Source of the DNA: Lentzea californiensis
GTDB lineage: Bacteria; Actinomycetota; Actinomycetes; Mycobacteriales; Pseudonocardiaceae
Reading direction: 5' to 3'
DNA: 64,000 bases
NCBI RefSeq assembly: GCF_024648825.1
Contig: NZ_JANBBE010000004.1
Location: forward strand, 1 to 64,000
The notes under the pieces are model-generated. The model saw only the letters and a list, made by a program, of their open reading frames with translations. It was not told the DNA's origin and ran no database searches. The translations under genes and the position numbers were made by a program. The first letter of the stretch is position 1. Every line of letters starts with the position of its first letter. Of this stretch, positions 16,400-24,830 are shown piece by piece.

Positions 16400-17323
16400 T
16401 CAAGAACGGTGCCTGGTCTGGATGACGTCGTCGAGGGACGCCAGGAAGTCGAGGGCGTCGAACATCGCGCCTGCGGAGGCTACGCCGGTGACGTTGGAAC
16501 GGCCGCTCAGCAGGCGTTCGGTCGCTTCCACGGCTAGAGGGGCGCTCACGGCGTAGATGTCCTTGCCTGACGCGGTCAGCCGTCGTTCCTCGCCGGCCCT
16601 GCGTACGCGCACGTCGACCTCGAACGTCTCGGGTTCCTGCCTGGTCTGGGCCGCCTGCAGGCCGCTGGCGGCTTCCGCCGACATGTAGTTGGTCACCGTG
16701 GCGATCCGCAGGTGGCTCGGCACCGTCACGACGTCGGCCATGGAGAACTCGCCGATCACCTGGCGGGTGCCGCCCGGGAACTCCCAGTCCAGGAGCGGTG
16801 CGGTGTCACCGTGGTAGCTCAGGGCTCCGTCGCGGAACCGCACGCGCTGGCCGTCACGGCGTTCACGGGAGACCTGACCTGCGGTGAGCGTGCCAGCGGT
16901 GGGCTGCCAGCCGCTCAGCCCGTAGGCGATGTGGGCCTCGTCGGCGGAGTCCCAGCCAGCCATCGCGGCGGTGACCAGCAGGTCGCCGAGGCCGCCGAAG
17001 AACGCCATCGCGGGCACCACCGGGATCGAGGCGCCGCGGGCGAACGTGTCGGCGTTCGCCTCGATCTCGGCCGCCACGTCGACGTACGGGATGCCGGCGC
17101 GTTCGGCGGCGGCGATCAGCGGGCCGGCGGTGACGGCGAACGGACCGGCTGTGTTGATCACCGCGGCCGCGCCTTCGAGAGCGCGGTCCAGGGCGGCGGG
17201 GTCGTCGGCGGTGGCCTGCGCGCGTCCGAACGGCAGCGGGTCGTGGCCGCGCTTCTCCAGCTCTGCCAGGACGAACTGCCCCGTGGTGCCGGATGCGCCG
17301 TAGACCGCGATGTTGTGTCCCAT
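16400..17323 (-). CDS. Saccharopine dehydrogenase-like NAD(P)-binding protein
   Basis: This 307-residue protein begins with a Rossmann motif (IAVYGASGTTGQFVLAEL, glycines 9, 12 and 15). It continues with INTAGPFAVTAGPLIAAAER and PYVDVAAEIEAN, typical of saccharopine dehydrogenase-like reductases (the trans-acting enoyl reductase group). The second half is a catalytic or dimerisation domain of unknown substrate. It is divergent from a GlxA-type regulator gene with about 50 bp between them, so that regulator probably controls it. No lysine-pathway context is present, so a true saccharopine dehydrogenase role is unlikely. Confidence 0.85.
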   Translation of the reverse strand: MGHNIAVYGASGTTGQFVLAELEKRGHDPLPFGRAQATADDPAALDRALEGAAAVINTAGPFAVTAGPLIAAAERAGIPYVDVAAEIEANADTFARGASIPVVPAMAFFGGLGDLLVTAAMAGWDSADEAHIAYGLSGWQPTAGTLTAGQVSRERRDGQRVRFRDGALSYHGDTAPLLDWEFPGGTRQVIGEFSMADVVTVPSHLRIATVTNYMSAEAASGLQAAQTRQEPETFEVDVRVRRAGEERRLTASGKDIYAVSAPLAVEATERLLSGRSNVTGVASAGAMFDALDFLASLDDVIQTRHRS

Positions 17324-17359
17324 GTGGACCAGTCAAGCTGCCGGGCAGGGCTCGAGCCA

Positions 17360-17375
17360 GTGTCTGGAACGACAC
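17360..17375. promoter_or_regulatory. Inverted repeat GTGTC-N6-GACAC in divergent region
   Basis: GTGTC (17360-17364) and GACAC (17371-17375) flank six bases just before the regulator start. It may be an autoregulatory site; because it touches the start it could also form a hairpin in the leader. Confidence 0.35.
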
Positions 17376-17376
17376 G

Positions 17377-18321
17377 ATGCGTACACTTTCGGACATGCTC
17401 GCCTTCGCCGTCGCCAGCGGGATGCTGCACTTCGAGCTGACCGCCACGTACGAGATCTTCACCGCCCCGCAGCTCGGCTACGAGGTCCGGATCTGCGGAG
17501 ACGAGACGTCTCGTCTCGGCAGGTTCACGCTGGAACCCGACTTGCCGCTCAGCGGGCTCGAGCAGGCGGACACCGTGATCGTGCCCGCCATCGAGGACGT
17601 GGATGCGCCGCTCGACCCGAAACTCGTCCAAGCCGTGAAGGCGGCCCACGACAAGGGCGCGCGGATCGTGTCGTTGTGCACGGGCGCGTTCGTGCTGGCC
17701 GAGGCCGGGCTGCTCGACGGGCTCCGGGCGACGACGCACTGGGCGCACACCGACGAGCTGGCCAGGCGGTATCCGCGCGTCGACGTCGACCCGGACGTGC
17801 TCTACGTCGACAACGGGCAGGTGCTGACGAGCGCGGGCAAGGCGGCGGCCATCGACCTGAGCCTGCACGTGATCCGCAGCGACCACGGCACCGCGACGGC
17901 GAACACGGCGGCGCGCCGGCTCGTGGTGCCGCCGCACCGGGACGGTGGGCAGGCGCAGTTCGTGCCGGCGCCGGTGCCGTCGGGTGAAGGGCATCCGCTC
18001 ACCGAGTTGTTCGACTGGGTCTCGGCGCGGTTCGACCAGACGATCACCGTCGAGGACATGGCGCGGCAGGCCAGCATGAGCTCACGGCACCTCGCGCGGC
18101 TCTTCCGGGCGGTGACGGGCACCACGCCGTTGCAGTGGCTGCACATCCAGCGCATCCGGCGCGCGCAGGAACTGCTGGAGATGACGGACGACAGCGTCGA
18201 CCTGATCGCGGAGGCGTCCGGGATGGGCACCGCCACGACGCTGCGCCGGCACTTCCACCGGACCGTCGGTGTGCCACCGGACACGTACCGCCGCACGTTC
18301 CGCCCCGTTGGTGGCCGGTAG
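17377..18321 (+). CDS. GlxA-family AraC-type regulator (DJ-1/PfpI + AraC HTH)
   Basis: This 314-residue regulator has an N-terminal DJ-1/PfpI-like domain (about 1-170: FELTATYEIFTAP, VIVPAIEDVD, RIVSLCTGAFVLAEAGLLDG with the nucleophile-elbow Cys). Its C-terminal AraC DNA-binding domain (about 205-310) contains TVEDMARQASMSSRHLARLF and GTTPLQWLHIQRIRRAQELL. ATG at 17377 was chosen; ATG at 17395 is possible, and neither has a strong ribosome binding site. It diverges from the saccharopine-dehydrogenase-like gene and lies 28 bp upstream of an amino-acid permease, both candidate targets. Confidence 0.88.
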   Translation: MRTLSDMLAFAVASGMLHFELTATYEIFTAPQLGYEVRICGDETSRLGRFTLEPDLPLSGLEQADTVIVPAIEDVDAPLDPKLVQAVKAAHDKGARIVSLCTGAFVLAEAGLLDGLRATTHWAHTDELARRYPRVDVDPDVLYVDNGQVLTSAGKAAAIDLSLHVIRSDHGTATANTAARRLVVPPHRDGGQAQFVPAPVPSGEGHPLTELFDWVSARFDQTITVEDMARQASMSSRHLARLFRAVTGTTPLQWLHIQRIRRAQELLEMTDDSVDLIAEASGMGTATTLRRHFHRTVGVPPDTYRRTFRPVGGR

Positions 18322-18349
18322 TTCCATTGGTGGGCGTTAGGTTGTCCTG

Positions 18350-19762
18350 ATGAGCAACCAACAGCGCATCGGGGCGCGGGTGTTGCGGCGCAAGCCGATC
18401 GACCAGCTGACTCACCCTGGCGGCGAACTCAAGCGCACCATGGGTGTCGGCCACCTCACCATGATCAGCATCGGTGCCACGCTCGGCTCCGGCATCTTCG
18501 TGGTGCTGGGGGAGGCGGTGCCGATGGCCGGGCCCGCCATCGTGCTGTCGTTCGTGCTGGCGGGCATCACCGCGTTGTTCTCCGCGCTGTCGTACGCCGA
18601 GCTTGCGGGCCTGATCCCCGCGTCCGGCTCCTCGTACTCCTACACCTACGCGACCCTCGGCGAGATCGTCGCGTGGGTCTGCGGCTGGTGCCTCGTGCTG
18701 GAGTACGGCGTCTCGGTCGCGGCGGTCGCGGTCGGGTGGGGGCAGTACGTCAACGAGCTGCTGCACCTGGTGGTGGGACTGCGAATCCCGGACGTGCTGA
18801 GCCAGCCGCCGAGTGACGGCGGGATCGTCAACGTGCCCGCCGTGCTGGTCGTGGTGATCGCCATGCTGGTGCTGCTCGGCGGTTCGAAGGGCAGTGCGCG
18901 CACGAACACGATCCTGGTGTGGGTGAAGGTCGGCGCGCTGCTGATGTTCTGCGCGGTCGCGTTCACCGCGCTGAAGGCGGGCAACCTGCAGCCGCTGTTC
19001 CCGTTGGGGCTGGCGGGCATGAGCGCCGGCGCGGCCACGTTGTTCTTCTCCTACATCGGGTTCGACGCCGCGTCGACCGCCGGTGAGGAGGCGAAGAACC
19101 CGCAGCGCGACCTGCCGCGCGCGATCATCATCTCGCTGGTCGTGATCACCGCGCTGTACTGCGCGGTCGCCCTCGCCGCCGTGGGCGCCATGCCGTGGCA
19201 GACGTTCGAGGGCACCGAGGCGGCGCTGAGCCGGGTGCTGACCGACAACGTCGACGGCGCGATCTGGCCGATCCTGCTGTCGATCGGCGCTGTCGTGGCG
19301 ACCACTTCCGTCGTGCTGACCGTCCTCTACGGACAGACGCGCATCCTGTACGCCATGTCCCGCGACGGGCTCGTGCCGTCGATCTTCGCGAAGCTCAGCC
19401 CGCGCACCGGTGTGCCGTTCGTGAACACCGTCGTCGTCGGCCTGTTCATCGCGGTGCTGGCCGCACTGGTGCCGCTGGGCTCGTTGTCCGACGTGACGAG
19501 CATCGGCACGCTGTTCGCGTTCGGACTGGTCAACATCGCGGTGATCGTCCTGCGCCGCACCGAACCGGACCGCGAGCGCACCTTCCGCGTGCCGTTCTCC
19601 CCGGTGACGCCGTTGGTGGGCCTGGGGTTCTGCGTCTACATGATGTTCAGCCTCGGGCTGGACGCGTGGATCGCGTTCCTCGTCTGGATGGCCGTCGGGT
19701 TCGCCGTCTACTTCGGTTACAGCGTCAGGAAGGCACGTCTCGAGGTTTCCGGTGACCAGTGA
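18350..19762 (+). CDS. APC-family amino acid permease
   Basis: This 470-residue protein has 12 or so membrane segments and belongs to the amino acid-polyamine-organocation family, nearest the cationic amino acid transporter type. The conserved first helix IGATLGSGIFVVLGEAVPMA carries the G-S-G-I-F unwound substrate-binding motif. FFSYIGFDAASTAGEEAKNP, the conserved helix 6 and loop, follows at about 225-245. It probably imports an amino acid by cation symport or exchange; the substrate cannot be read from sequence. It starts 28 bp after the GlxA-type regulator and may be co-transcribed with it. Confidence 0.9.
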   Translation: MSNQQRIGARVLRRKPIDQLTHPGGELKRTMGVGHLTMISIGATLGSGIFVVLGEAVPMAGPAIVLSFVLAGITALFSALSYAELAGLIPASGSSYSYTYATLGEIVAWVCGWCLVLEYGVSVAAVAVGWGQYVNELLHLVVGLRIPDVLSQPPSDGGIVNVPAVLVVVIAMLVLLGGSKGSARTNTILVWVKVGALLMFCAVAFTALKAGNLQPLFPLGLAGMSAGAATLFFSYIGFDAASTAGEEAKNPQRDLPRAIIISLVVITALYCAVALAAVGAMPWQTFEGTEAALSRVLTDNVDGAIWPILLSIGAVVATTSVVLTVLYGQTRILYAMSRDGLVPSIFAKLSPRTGVPFVNTVVVGLFIAVLAALVPLGSLSDVTSIGTLFAFGLVNIAVIVLRRTEPDRERTFRVPFSPVTPLVGLGFCVYMMFSLGLDAWIAFLVWMAVGFAVYFGYSVRKARLEVSGDQ

Positions 19763-19780
19763 GGCCGCCCGCGCGGTGCT

Positions 19781-20383
19781 CTAGGCCAGGGACTGGAGCT
19801 CGCGGGCGAGGTTGGTCCGCGCGGCGTCGTCCCACCGCTGCCGCGCGGGTTCGGTCACGAACAGCACCTCGCGGTCGAGCAGGGTCTTCAGCACCTTCGC
19901 CCGGCCCGCCCGCCACGTCGCGTCGTCGTACCGCGCGTACTCCCGGCGGACGGCCTGGCTGTAGCGGTCGTAGTGCTCCGCCTGCGAGCCGAGGATGGCC
20001 AGGTCGGCGTCGAGCAGCACGTGCGCCAGCGGGTCGTCGGACGAGTGCGTGATCGTCGCCAGCACCAGCGACTCCACGCGTGCGATGTGCGTTTCCTGCA
20101 GGCCGGCCAGGCGTTCGCGGGCCCACGCGGCCGATGCGCGTTCGTCCTCACCGGGCTCGCTGTCGTAGATCACGTCGTGCGCGCAGGCCGCCAGCGCGAG
20201 GATCGCGCGCTCCTCGACCGTGAACGCGAACGCGTCGGCCAGCGCCGACGAGTCGCGGACGACGGACACCACGTGGAAGGCGTTGTGGTAGGTCCGGTGC
20301 GGCTCGGCGTAGCGCTCCATCAGATCGCCCGCGTCCGGCGCGCCGCCGAGCGCGCGGACCGCGTCGTCCCAGATCCGTCTCAC
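19781..20383 (-). CDS. HD-domain metal-dependent phosphohydrolase-like protein
   Basis: This 200-residue protein has HD-superfamily metal ligands: H33 and H37 in RTYHNAFHV, the H69-D70 pair in ACAHDVIYD, and a late Asp in LLDADLAIL near 125. It matches the predicted HD phosphohydrolases of about 200 residues found in many bacteria, whose substrate is unknown. GTG 20383 overlaps the stop of the upstream glycosyltransferase (GTGA), which decides the start although the frame is open much further upstream. It is probably translated with that gene. Confidence 0.82.
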   Translation of the reverse strand: MRRIWDDAVRALGGAPDAGDLMERYAEPHRTYHNAFHVVSVVRDSSALADAFAFTVEERAILALAACAHDVIYDSEPGEDERASAAWARERLAGLQETHIARVESLVLATITHSSDDPLAHVLLDADLAILGSQAEHYDRYSQAVRREYARYDDATWRAGRAKVLKTLLDREVLFVTEPARQRWDDAARTNLARELQSLA

Positions 20384-21462
20384 CGGGCCAGTTCCTCCTC
20401 GACGACGTCCGCGGCGGACGCGCTGCCGCCCGCCCGGTGAATCATGCGCTGCATGTCCTTCACCCGCGCGGAAATCGCGGAATCCGACGCCAGCTGATCC
20501 ACCAACGAGCGCACACTCTCCACGGTCACCGTGTCGAGCAGCACACCGAGCCCCAGTTCCTCGATCCGCTGGCCGTGGAGCCGCTGGTCGGTCATGTGCG
20601 GCACGACGATCATCGGGACGCCGTGGTGCAGCGCCTCCATCACCCCGCCCATGCCGCCGCGCGTCACGAACACACTGGCGTGCTCCAGCACCGCGAGCTG
20701 CGGCACCTCGTCGTGGGTCTCGACGTTCACCGCGGGGCTCAGAACCTTGTCCTTCGTGACGAGGTGCCACGGCATCCCGCGTGCCGCGTCCGCACAGACC
20801 TGCGTGTTCGTCGTCGCCAGTACCACCGGCCTGTCCGGCGGAGGTTGCCACGTGCCCTGGAAAGCGCGTTCGGTCAGGCAGGGGCCGGTGAACGCGACGT
20901 GCTCGCCGAACGTGTGGCCCTCCGGCTGGAACTCCCTGGGGAACAGGGCGATCCGGCGGCGCGCACCCGAGACGAACTCCGGCAGCGAGCAGCCGAGGAA
21001 GCCGTGCACCCTGGTGAAGAACCCGATCGCGGCCGGGTCGAACCGGCGCGGCGGCACCACCGCGGTGCCGAGCGACCAGTGCGCGTTGCTGGTCAGGAGC
21101 ACTTCCAGCAGCACGTTCGGCACGTCCAGCCGGTGCGCGATGACGCCGCCGGACCAGGCCGCGATGTCCCACGCCACCAGGTCCGGCCGGTCGTCGCGGA
21201 ACGTGCGCTCGAGCTGGGGCAACGCCGACTCGGCCTCGGCGAGTGCGAGGTGCGCGGCCTCGTAGAGCGTCGCCGGCAGTTCGCCGGGAAGCGTTGGCTC
21301 GTAAGGGATCGCGGTCGCGCCGCACTCGGTGACGGCGGGGGCGAACCGGGCGGGGACCGGGCAGCTCACCCGATGGCCGCGGCGCACGAGTTCGGCGATC
21401 ACCCCGAGCGCGGGCAGGACGTGTCCCCGCTCAGGCATGAGGAAGATCGCGATGTGCGCCAT
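20380..21462 (-). CDS. MGT-family (GT1) glycosyltransferase
   Basis: This 360-residue protein is a GT-B fold transferase of the macrolide-glycosyltransferase type, which moves a sugar from a UDP-sugar to a small lipophilic acceptor. The N-terminal domain starts HIAIFLMPERGHVLPALGVI. The C-terminal domain has the donor-binding segment VFVTRGGMGGVMEALHHGVP followed by MIVVPHMTDQRLHGQRIEEL. ATG at 21462 gives the usual start; TTG at 21474 is possible. No biosynthetic cluster surrounds it, so it may detoxify antibiotics by glycosylation. It is followed by the coupled HD gene and preceded by hrpB on the same strand. Confidence 0.87.
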   Translation of the reverse strand: MAHIAIFLMPERGHVLPALGVIAELVRRGHRVSCPVPARFAPAVTECGATAIPYEPTLPGELPATLYEAAHLALAEAESALPQLERTFRDDRPDLVAWDIAAWSGGVIAHRLDVPNVLLEVLLTSNAHWSLGTAVVPPRRFDPAAIGFFTRVHGFLGCSLPEFVSGARRRIALFPREFQPEGHTFGEHVAFTGPCLTERAFQGTWQPPPDRPVVLATTNTQVCADAARGMPWHLVTKDKVLSPAVNVETHDEVPQLAVLEHASVFVTRGGMGGVMEALHHGVPMIVVPHMTDQRLHGQRIEELGLGVLLDTVTVESVRSLVDQLASDSAISARVKDMQRMIHRAGGSASAADVVEEELAR

Positions 21463-21495
21463 AGAAGAGACCAACGCTGCTCGTTTCCGGGTGGT

Positions 21496-23799
21496 TCAAC
21501 GAGGTTTGTCTTGATTTTGTTCGAGTTTGTTCGGCTTGCTTCTGTCGTAGGGCCGTTCCGGCCAGTGGTGCTTGGGGTATCTGCCCTTCAGCTCACTGCG
21601 GACCCGCAGGTAGCCGTTGCGCCAGAACGACCTGAGGTCGCTGGTCACGGCGGTGGGGCGGCCGGCGGGGGAGAGCAGGTGCACCACCACCGGAATTCCG
21701 GCGATCTGCGGCGTGTCCGCCCATTTCATGGCGTCCTGGATGCGGACGGAGAGCACGGGCTGGTCCTGCGTGTAATCGACCTTGCCCTGGCCGATGCGCT
21801 CCGGCGCGAGTTTGTCGAACTCCGCGGCCTCGGGCCACGGCAGCAGACTCCTCAGCAACGCCGTCGTGTCGATCTTGGCGAGGTCGGAGCGCTTCTTCGC
21901 CTTGCCGAGGTCGAGTGCGCGGATCAGGTGCTCGTCGTCGACGCTCGGCCAGTCGCGGGTCCTGTGCAGGAACGCCATCCGCTCGCGCAGGCGGAGGGCC
22001 GTGTCGGTCCACTTGAGCAGGCCCAGGCCCTCGGCCTCCAGGCCGAGGCGGAGTGCCTGCTGCGACTTGGCCAGATCGTTGAGCGGGCGTTCGTCGAGGG
22101 TGATCGCGCCGAGCTTGCGGACCTCGTTCGCGATGACGTCGCCGCTCCACCGGATGTCGTCGACCGTGTGCACGAGGGCCTGGGCCGCGGTGACGGCCAG
22201 TTCCTCGTCGGCAGGAGCGGCGAGGCGGATCCGGCCGTGCTTGCTGCCCGGTTCGCGGTCGGCGATCGCGACCGCGAGCCACTTGGCGTGCGAGTCGGTG
22301 TGCTCGACGGCCGTGCCGTTCGCCATCAGGTAGACGTTGCTGTTCTTGGACCGGCGCTTCGCCAGCCGTTCCGGGTAGGCGAGGGCGACGACGAGCGCGG
22401 GGTCGCCGTTGCCCGCCGGGTTCGTGCCGAGCTTCTCCAGCTTCTTGACTTCCTGGCGCCACTTGCCGGGTGCCTTCAGCGCGGTCGCGAGGTCGCTCGT
22501 GGACGGGTGCGTGCTGTCGTCGAGCAGTGCCACGACCTCGGCGGCGGTCCGGTTCCCGGCGATCGCGCTGCCGTCGATGAGGGCACGGCCGAGCCGCGGG
22601 TGCAGGCCGACGCTCGCGATGCGGTCGCGGCGTCCGGGTTCGAGTGCGCCGATGGCCTCGAGGGTCTCCTGCGCCGCCTTGAGCGCACCCTCCGGAGGGG
22701 CGTCCCACCAGTTCAGGGCGCTGCCGTCCGGGGTGCCCCACACGGCCAGTTCGAGGGCGAGCCTGGTCAGGTCGGCGGTCTTGATCTCCGGTTCCGGGTA
22801 GCGGGGGAGCGTCGAGTGCTCGTGTTCCGGCCAGCAGCGGTAGACGCGGCCCGGCGCCTCGCGGCCCGCACGGCCGGCGCGTTGCTCGGCGACGGCCTGG
22901 GAGACGCGGATCGTGGCGAGACCGGCGAGGCCCCTGCGGTGGTCCACGCGCGGGACTCGGGCCAGACCGGCGTCCACGACCGCGCGGACGCCGGGGACGG
23001 TGAGGCTCGACTCGGCGATGCTCGTGGCGAGCACGACCCGCTGGTTCGAGCCGCGCCGGAGGGCCGCGTCCTGGGTCTGGGCGTTGAGCTGGCCGTGCAG
23101 GATCACGGTCTCCGCCCTGATCAGGCTCGCCGTCCGGTTGATCTCCCTGACACCGGGCAGGAACGCGAGCACGTCACCGTCTACTTCGGACAAGGCCTTG
23201 TTGATGGCCCTCGCGACCGTGGTCTCGATGTGCTCGTTGCGCGCGGGCGGGACGTAGGTGATCTGCGTCGGGAACATGCGCGACTCGGTGTGCAGGACCG
23301 GGGCGTTCAGCAGGTCCGAGAGTCGTTGCGCGGCAACGGTCGCCGACGTGGCCAGGAGCCTGAGGTCCGGGCGCAGGCCCGCCTTGGCGTCCAGCAGCAG
23401 CGCGAGCAGGAGGTCGGCGTCGAGGTGGCGTTCGTGGCACTCGTCCAGCAGGACCGTGCCGACGCCTTTCAGCTCCTGGTCGTGCTGCAGCCTGCGGACG
23501 AGAAGACCGCTGGTCACGACCTCGATGCGGGTGTGCCTGCTCGTCTTGCGGTCGCCCCTGACCGAATAGCCCACGGTGTGGCCGACCGGTTCGCCCAGCA
23601 GGCTCGCCATGCGCGCGGCGGCGGCTCTCGCGGCGATCCTGCGGGGCTCGGCGACGACGACCCTGCCTTCGAGGGCGAGCGGGACGAGCGTCGTCTTGCC
23701 GGTTCCCGGCGGCGCGACCAGCACGGCCGCCCCGTGTTCCCGGAGCTGCTCCAGGAGTTGGGGGAGGACGGATTTCACCGGGAGATCGGGCAGGTCCAC
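21496..23799 (-). CDS. hrpB: ATP-dependent helicase HrpB
   Basis: This 767-residue DEAH-family RNA helicase starts at GTG 23799; the frame continues upstream but the family begins at LPVKSVLPQLLEQL. Motif I is PPGTGKTT at about 30-37, motif II DECH at about 119-122, and motif III SAT follows in LLATSATVAA. Motif VI is within AEQRAGRAGREAPGRVYRCW. The HrpB C-terminal domain is present (PVVVHLLSPAGRPTAVTSDL, then FWRNGYLRVRSELKGRYPKH), and length is typical for HrpB. Its cellular role is poorly defined. Confidence 0.93.
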   Translation of the reverse strand: MDLPDLPVKSVLPQLLEQLREHGAAVLVAPPGTGKTTLVPLALEGRVVVAEPRRIAARAAAARMASLLGEPVGHTVGYSVRGDRKTSRHTRIEVVTSGLLVRRLQHDQELKGVGTVLLDECHERHLDADLLLALLLDAKAGLRPDLRLLATSATVAAQRLSDLLNAPVLHTESRMFPTQITYVPPARNEHIETTVARAINKALSEVDGDVLAFLPGVREINRTASLIRAETVILHGQLNAQTQDAALRRGSNQRVVLATSIAESSLTVPGVRAVVDAGLARVPRVDHRRGLAGLATIRVSQAVAEQRAGRAGREAPGRVYRCWPEHEHSTLPRYPEPEIKTADLTRLALELAVWGTPDGSALNWWDAPPEGALKAAQETLEAIGALEPGRRDRIASVGLHPRLGRALIDGSAIAGNRTAAEVVALLDDSTHPSTSDLATALKAPGKWRQEVKKLEKLGTNPAGNGDPALVVALAYPERLAKRRSKNSNVYLMANGTAVEHTDSHAKWLAVAIADREPGSKHGRIRLAAPADEELAVTAAQALVHTVDDIRWSGDVIANEVRKLGAITLDERPLNDLAKSQQALRLGLEAEGLGLLKWTDTALRLRERMAFLHRTRDWPSVDDEHLIRALDLGKAKKRSDLAKIDTTALLRSLLPWPEAAEFDKLAPERIGQGKVDYTQDQPVLSVRIQDAMKWADTPQIAGIPVVVHLLSPAGRPTAVTSDLRSFWRNGYLRVRSELKGRYPKHHWPERPYDRSKPNKLEQNQDKPR

Positions 23800-23946
23800 G
23801 CCGCTGAGTGTGCCAGGGTCGTCGTGCGGGGATGATCGGCGTGGTGTCCGCGCGCCGAGCCGGGCAGCCGGAGGCCTCGGCTGTGCCGCCGCCGGCGTCG
23901 TGGGCGACGATCGGGGTGTTACTCCTGGACTGCGCGTCGCGTCCAG

Positions 23947-24780
23947 GTGCCCAGTGGAAGGACCGCCGCGTTGGTTGACCCGTTGCGCGACCCGGACGAC
24001 CCGGAGCTGCTCGACCCCTACCAGTCCCGATCGCTGGCGATCCTGGTGGAGGGAGCGCGGCTCGCGTCCGGTGCCGTCCGGTACGGCAAGGTGGGCAAGG
24101 TCGGCAGCGCCGCCGTGGTGGTCAACCGGGAGAACCCGCTGCCGTCGGGCAACTTCGGGTGCGCGCTGGACGGCTCGTCGGTCGAGGTCGCGTCCACGTT
24201 GCTGCAGCTCGAGCACACCTTCGCCGCGGTGGGGCGCGCGGAGGCCGTCGTGTACGCGTCGCCGACCACGGTGGACGAGATCGAGGGCATCGCCGACGAC
24301 TCCGGCTGGTACGCGGTCGAGGAGTTGCTGACCGTGGTTCACCGAGGGCCCGCGTCGGTGGCGGAGGGAGTGCGGCCCGCGGTCGACGCGGACGTGCCCG
24401 GGATCGTCGAGCTGCTGTCCGACGAGCTCGTCGGCAACCGCGAACGGCTGGGCCGCTGGCTCGGGCATCGGTTGGACGACCCGAGGTGTTCGATCCTGGT
24501 GATGGACGACGGCGACCGGATCGGCGGATTCGTGTCGGGATTCGCCGAGCGCGGTGTGGGTCTGGTCGAGCAGTGCGTGGTGCGTCCGGCGCGGCGTCGT
24601 CGTGGCGTCGGGCGGTCGCTGGTGGTGTCCGCCGCCGCGACTCTGCGTTCGTCGGGCGCGATGCTGGTCGCGTCGCAGGTGGACGAGGGTCCGGGGGAGC
24701 GGTTCGCCGAGGCGTGCGGGTTCGTTGCGGCGTATCCGGTGACTGCTTATGTACGCAGAGTGGATGAGCTGCTCGACTGA
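23947..24780 (+). CDS. GNAT-family N-acetyltransferase
   Basis: This 277-residue protein has a GNAT acetyl-CoA-binding domain in its C-terminal half (about 140-270). The CoA loop is read from VVRPARRRRGVGRSLVVSAA (R/Q-x-x-G-x-G/A type), followed by LVASQVDEGPGERFAEACGF, the usual motif B region. The N-terminal half (about 1-130) looks like a degenerate second GNAT-like domain. GTG 23947 is listed; TTG at 23971 has a better ribosome binding site (GGAAGG, 8 bases). The acceptor is unknown. It is divergent from hrpB. Confidence 0.82.
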   Translation: MPSGRTAALVDPLRDPDDPELLDPYQSRSLAILVEGARLASGAVRYGKVGKVGSAAVVVNRENPLPSGNFGCALDGSSVEVASTLLQLEHTFAAVGRAEAVVYASPTTVDEIEGIADDSGWYAVEELLTVVHRGPASVAEGVRPAVDADVPGIVELLSDELVGNRERLGRWLGHRLDDPRCSILVMDDGDRIGGFVSGFAERGVGLVEQCVVRPARRRRGVGRSLVVSAAATLRSSGAMLVASQVDEGPGERFAEACGFVAAYPVTAYVRRVDELLD

Positions 24781-24806
24781 GTTACTTAGTTGCCGCGTGA
24801 CATATC

Positions 24807-24821
24807 CTTAGCAGGGCTAAG
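24807..24821. promoter_or_regulatory. Inverted repeat CTTAGC-AGG-GCTAAG before MFS gene
   Basis: Two perfect 6-base arms around AGG lie 9 bases before the GTG start of the transporter. The right arm merges with its ribosome binding site (AAGGGAGG). A protein or RNA fold here could block translation. Confidence 0.4.
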
Positions 24822-24830
24822 GGAGGCTTT

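Noticed and set aside
20437-23835. Plus-strand open frame of 1132 codons opposite the glycosyltransferase and hrpB
   Set aside because: It is antisense to two clear families, has Arg/Gly/His-rich composition and no recognisable domain. Long antisense frames are expected at this GC content.
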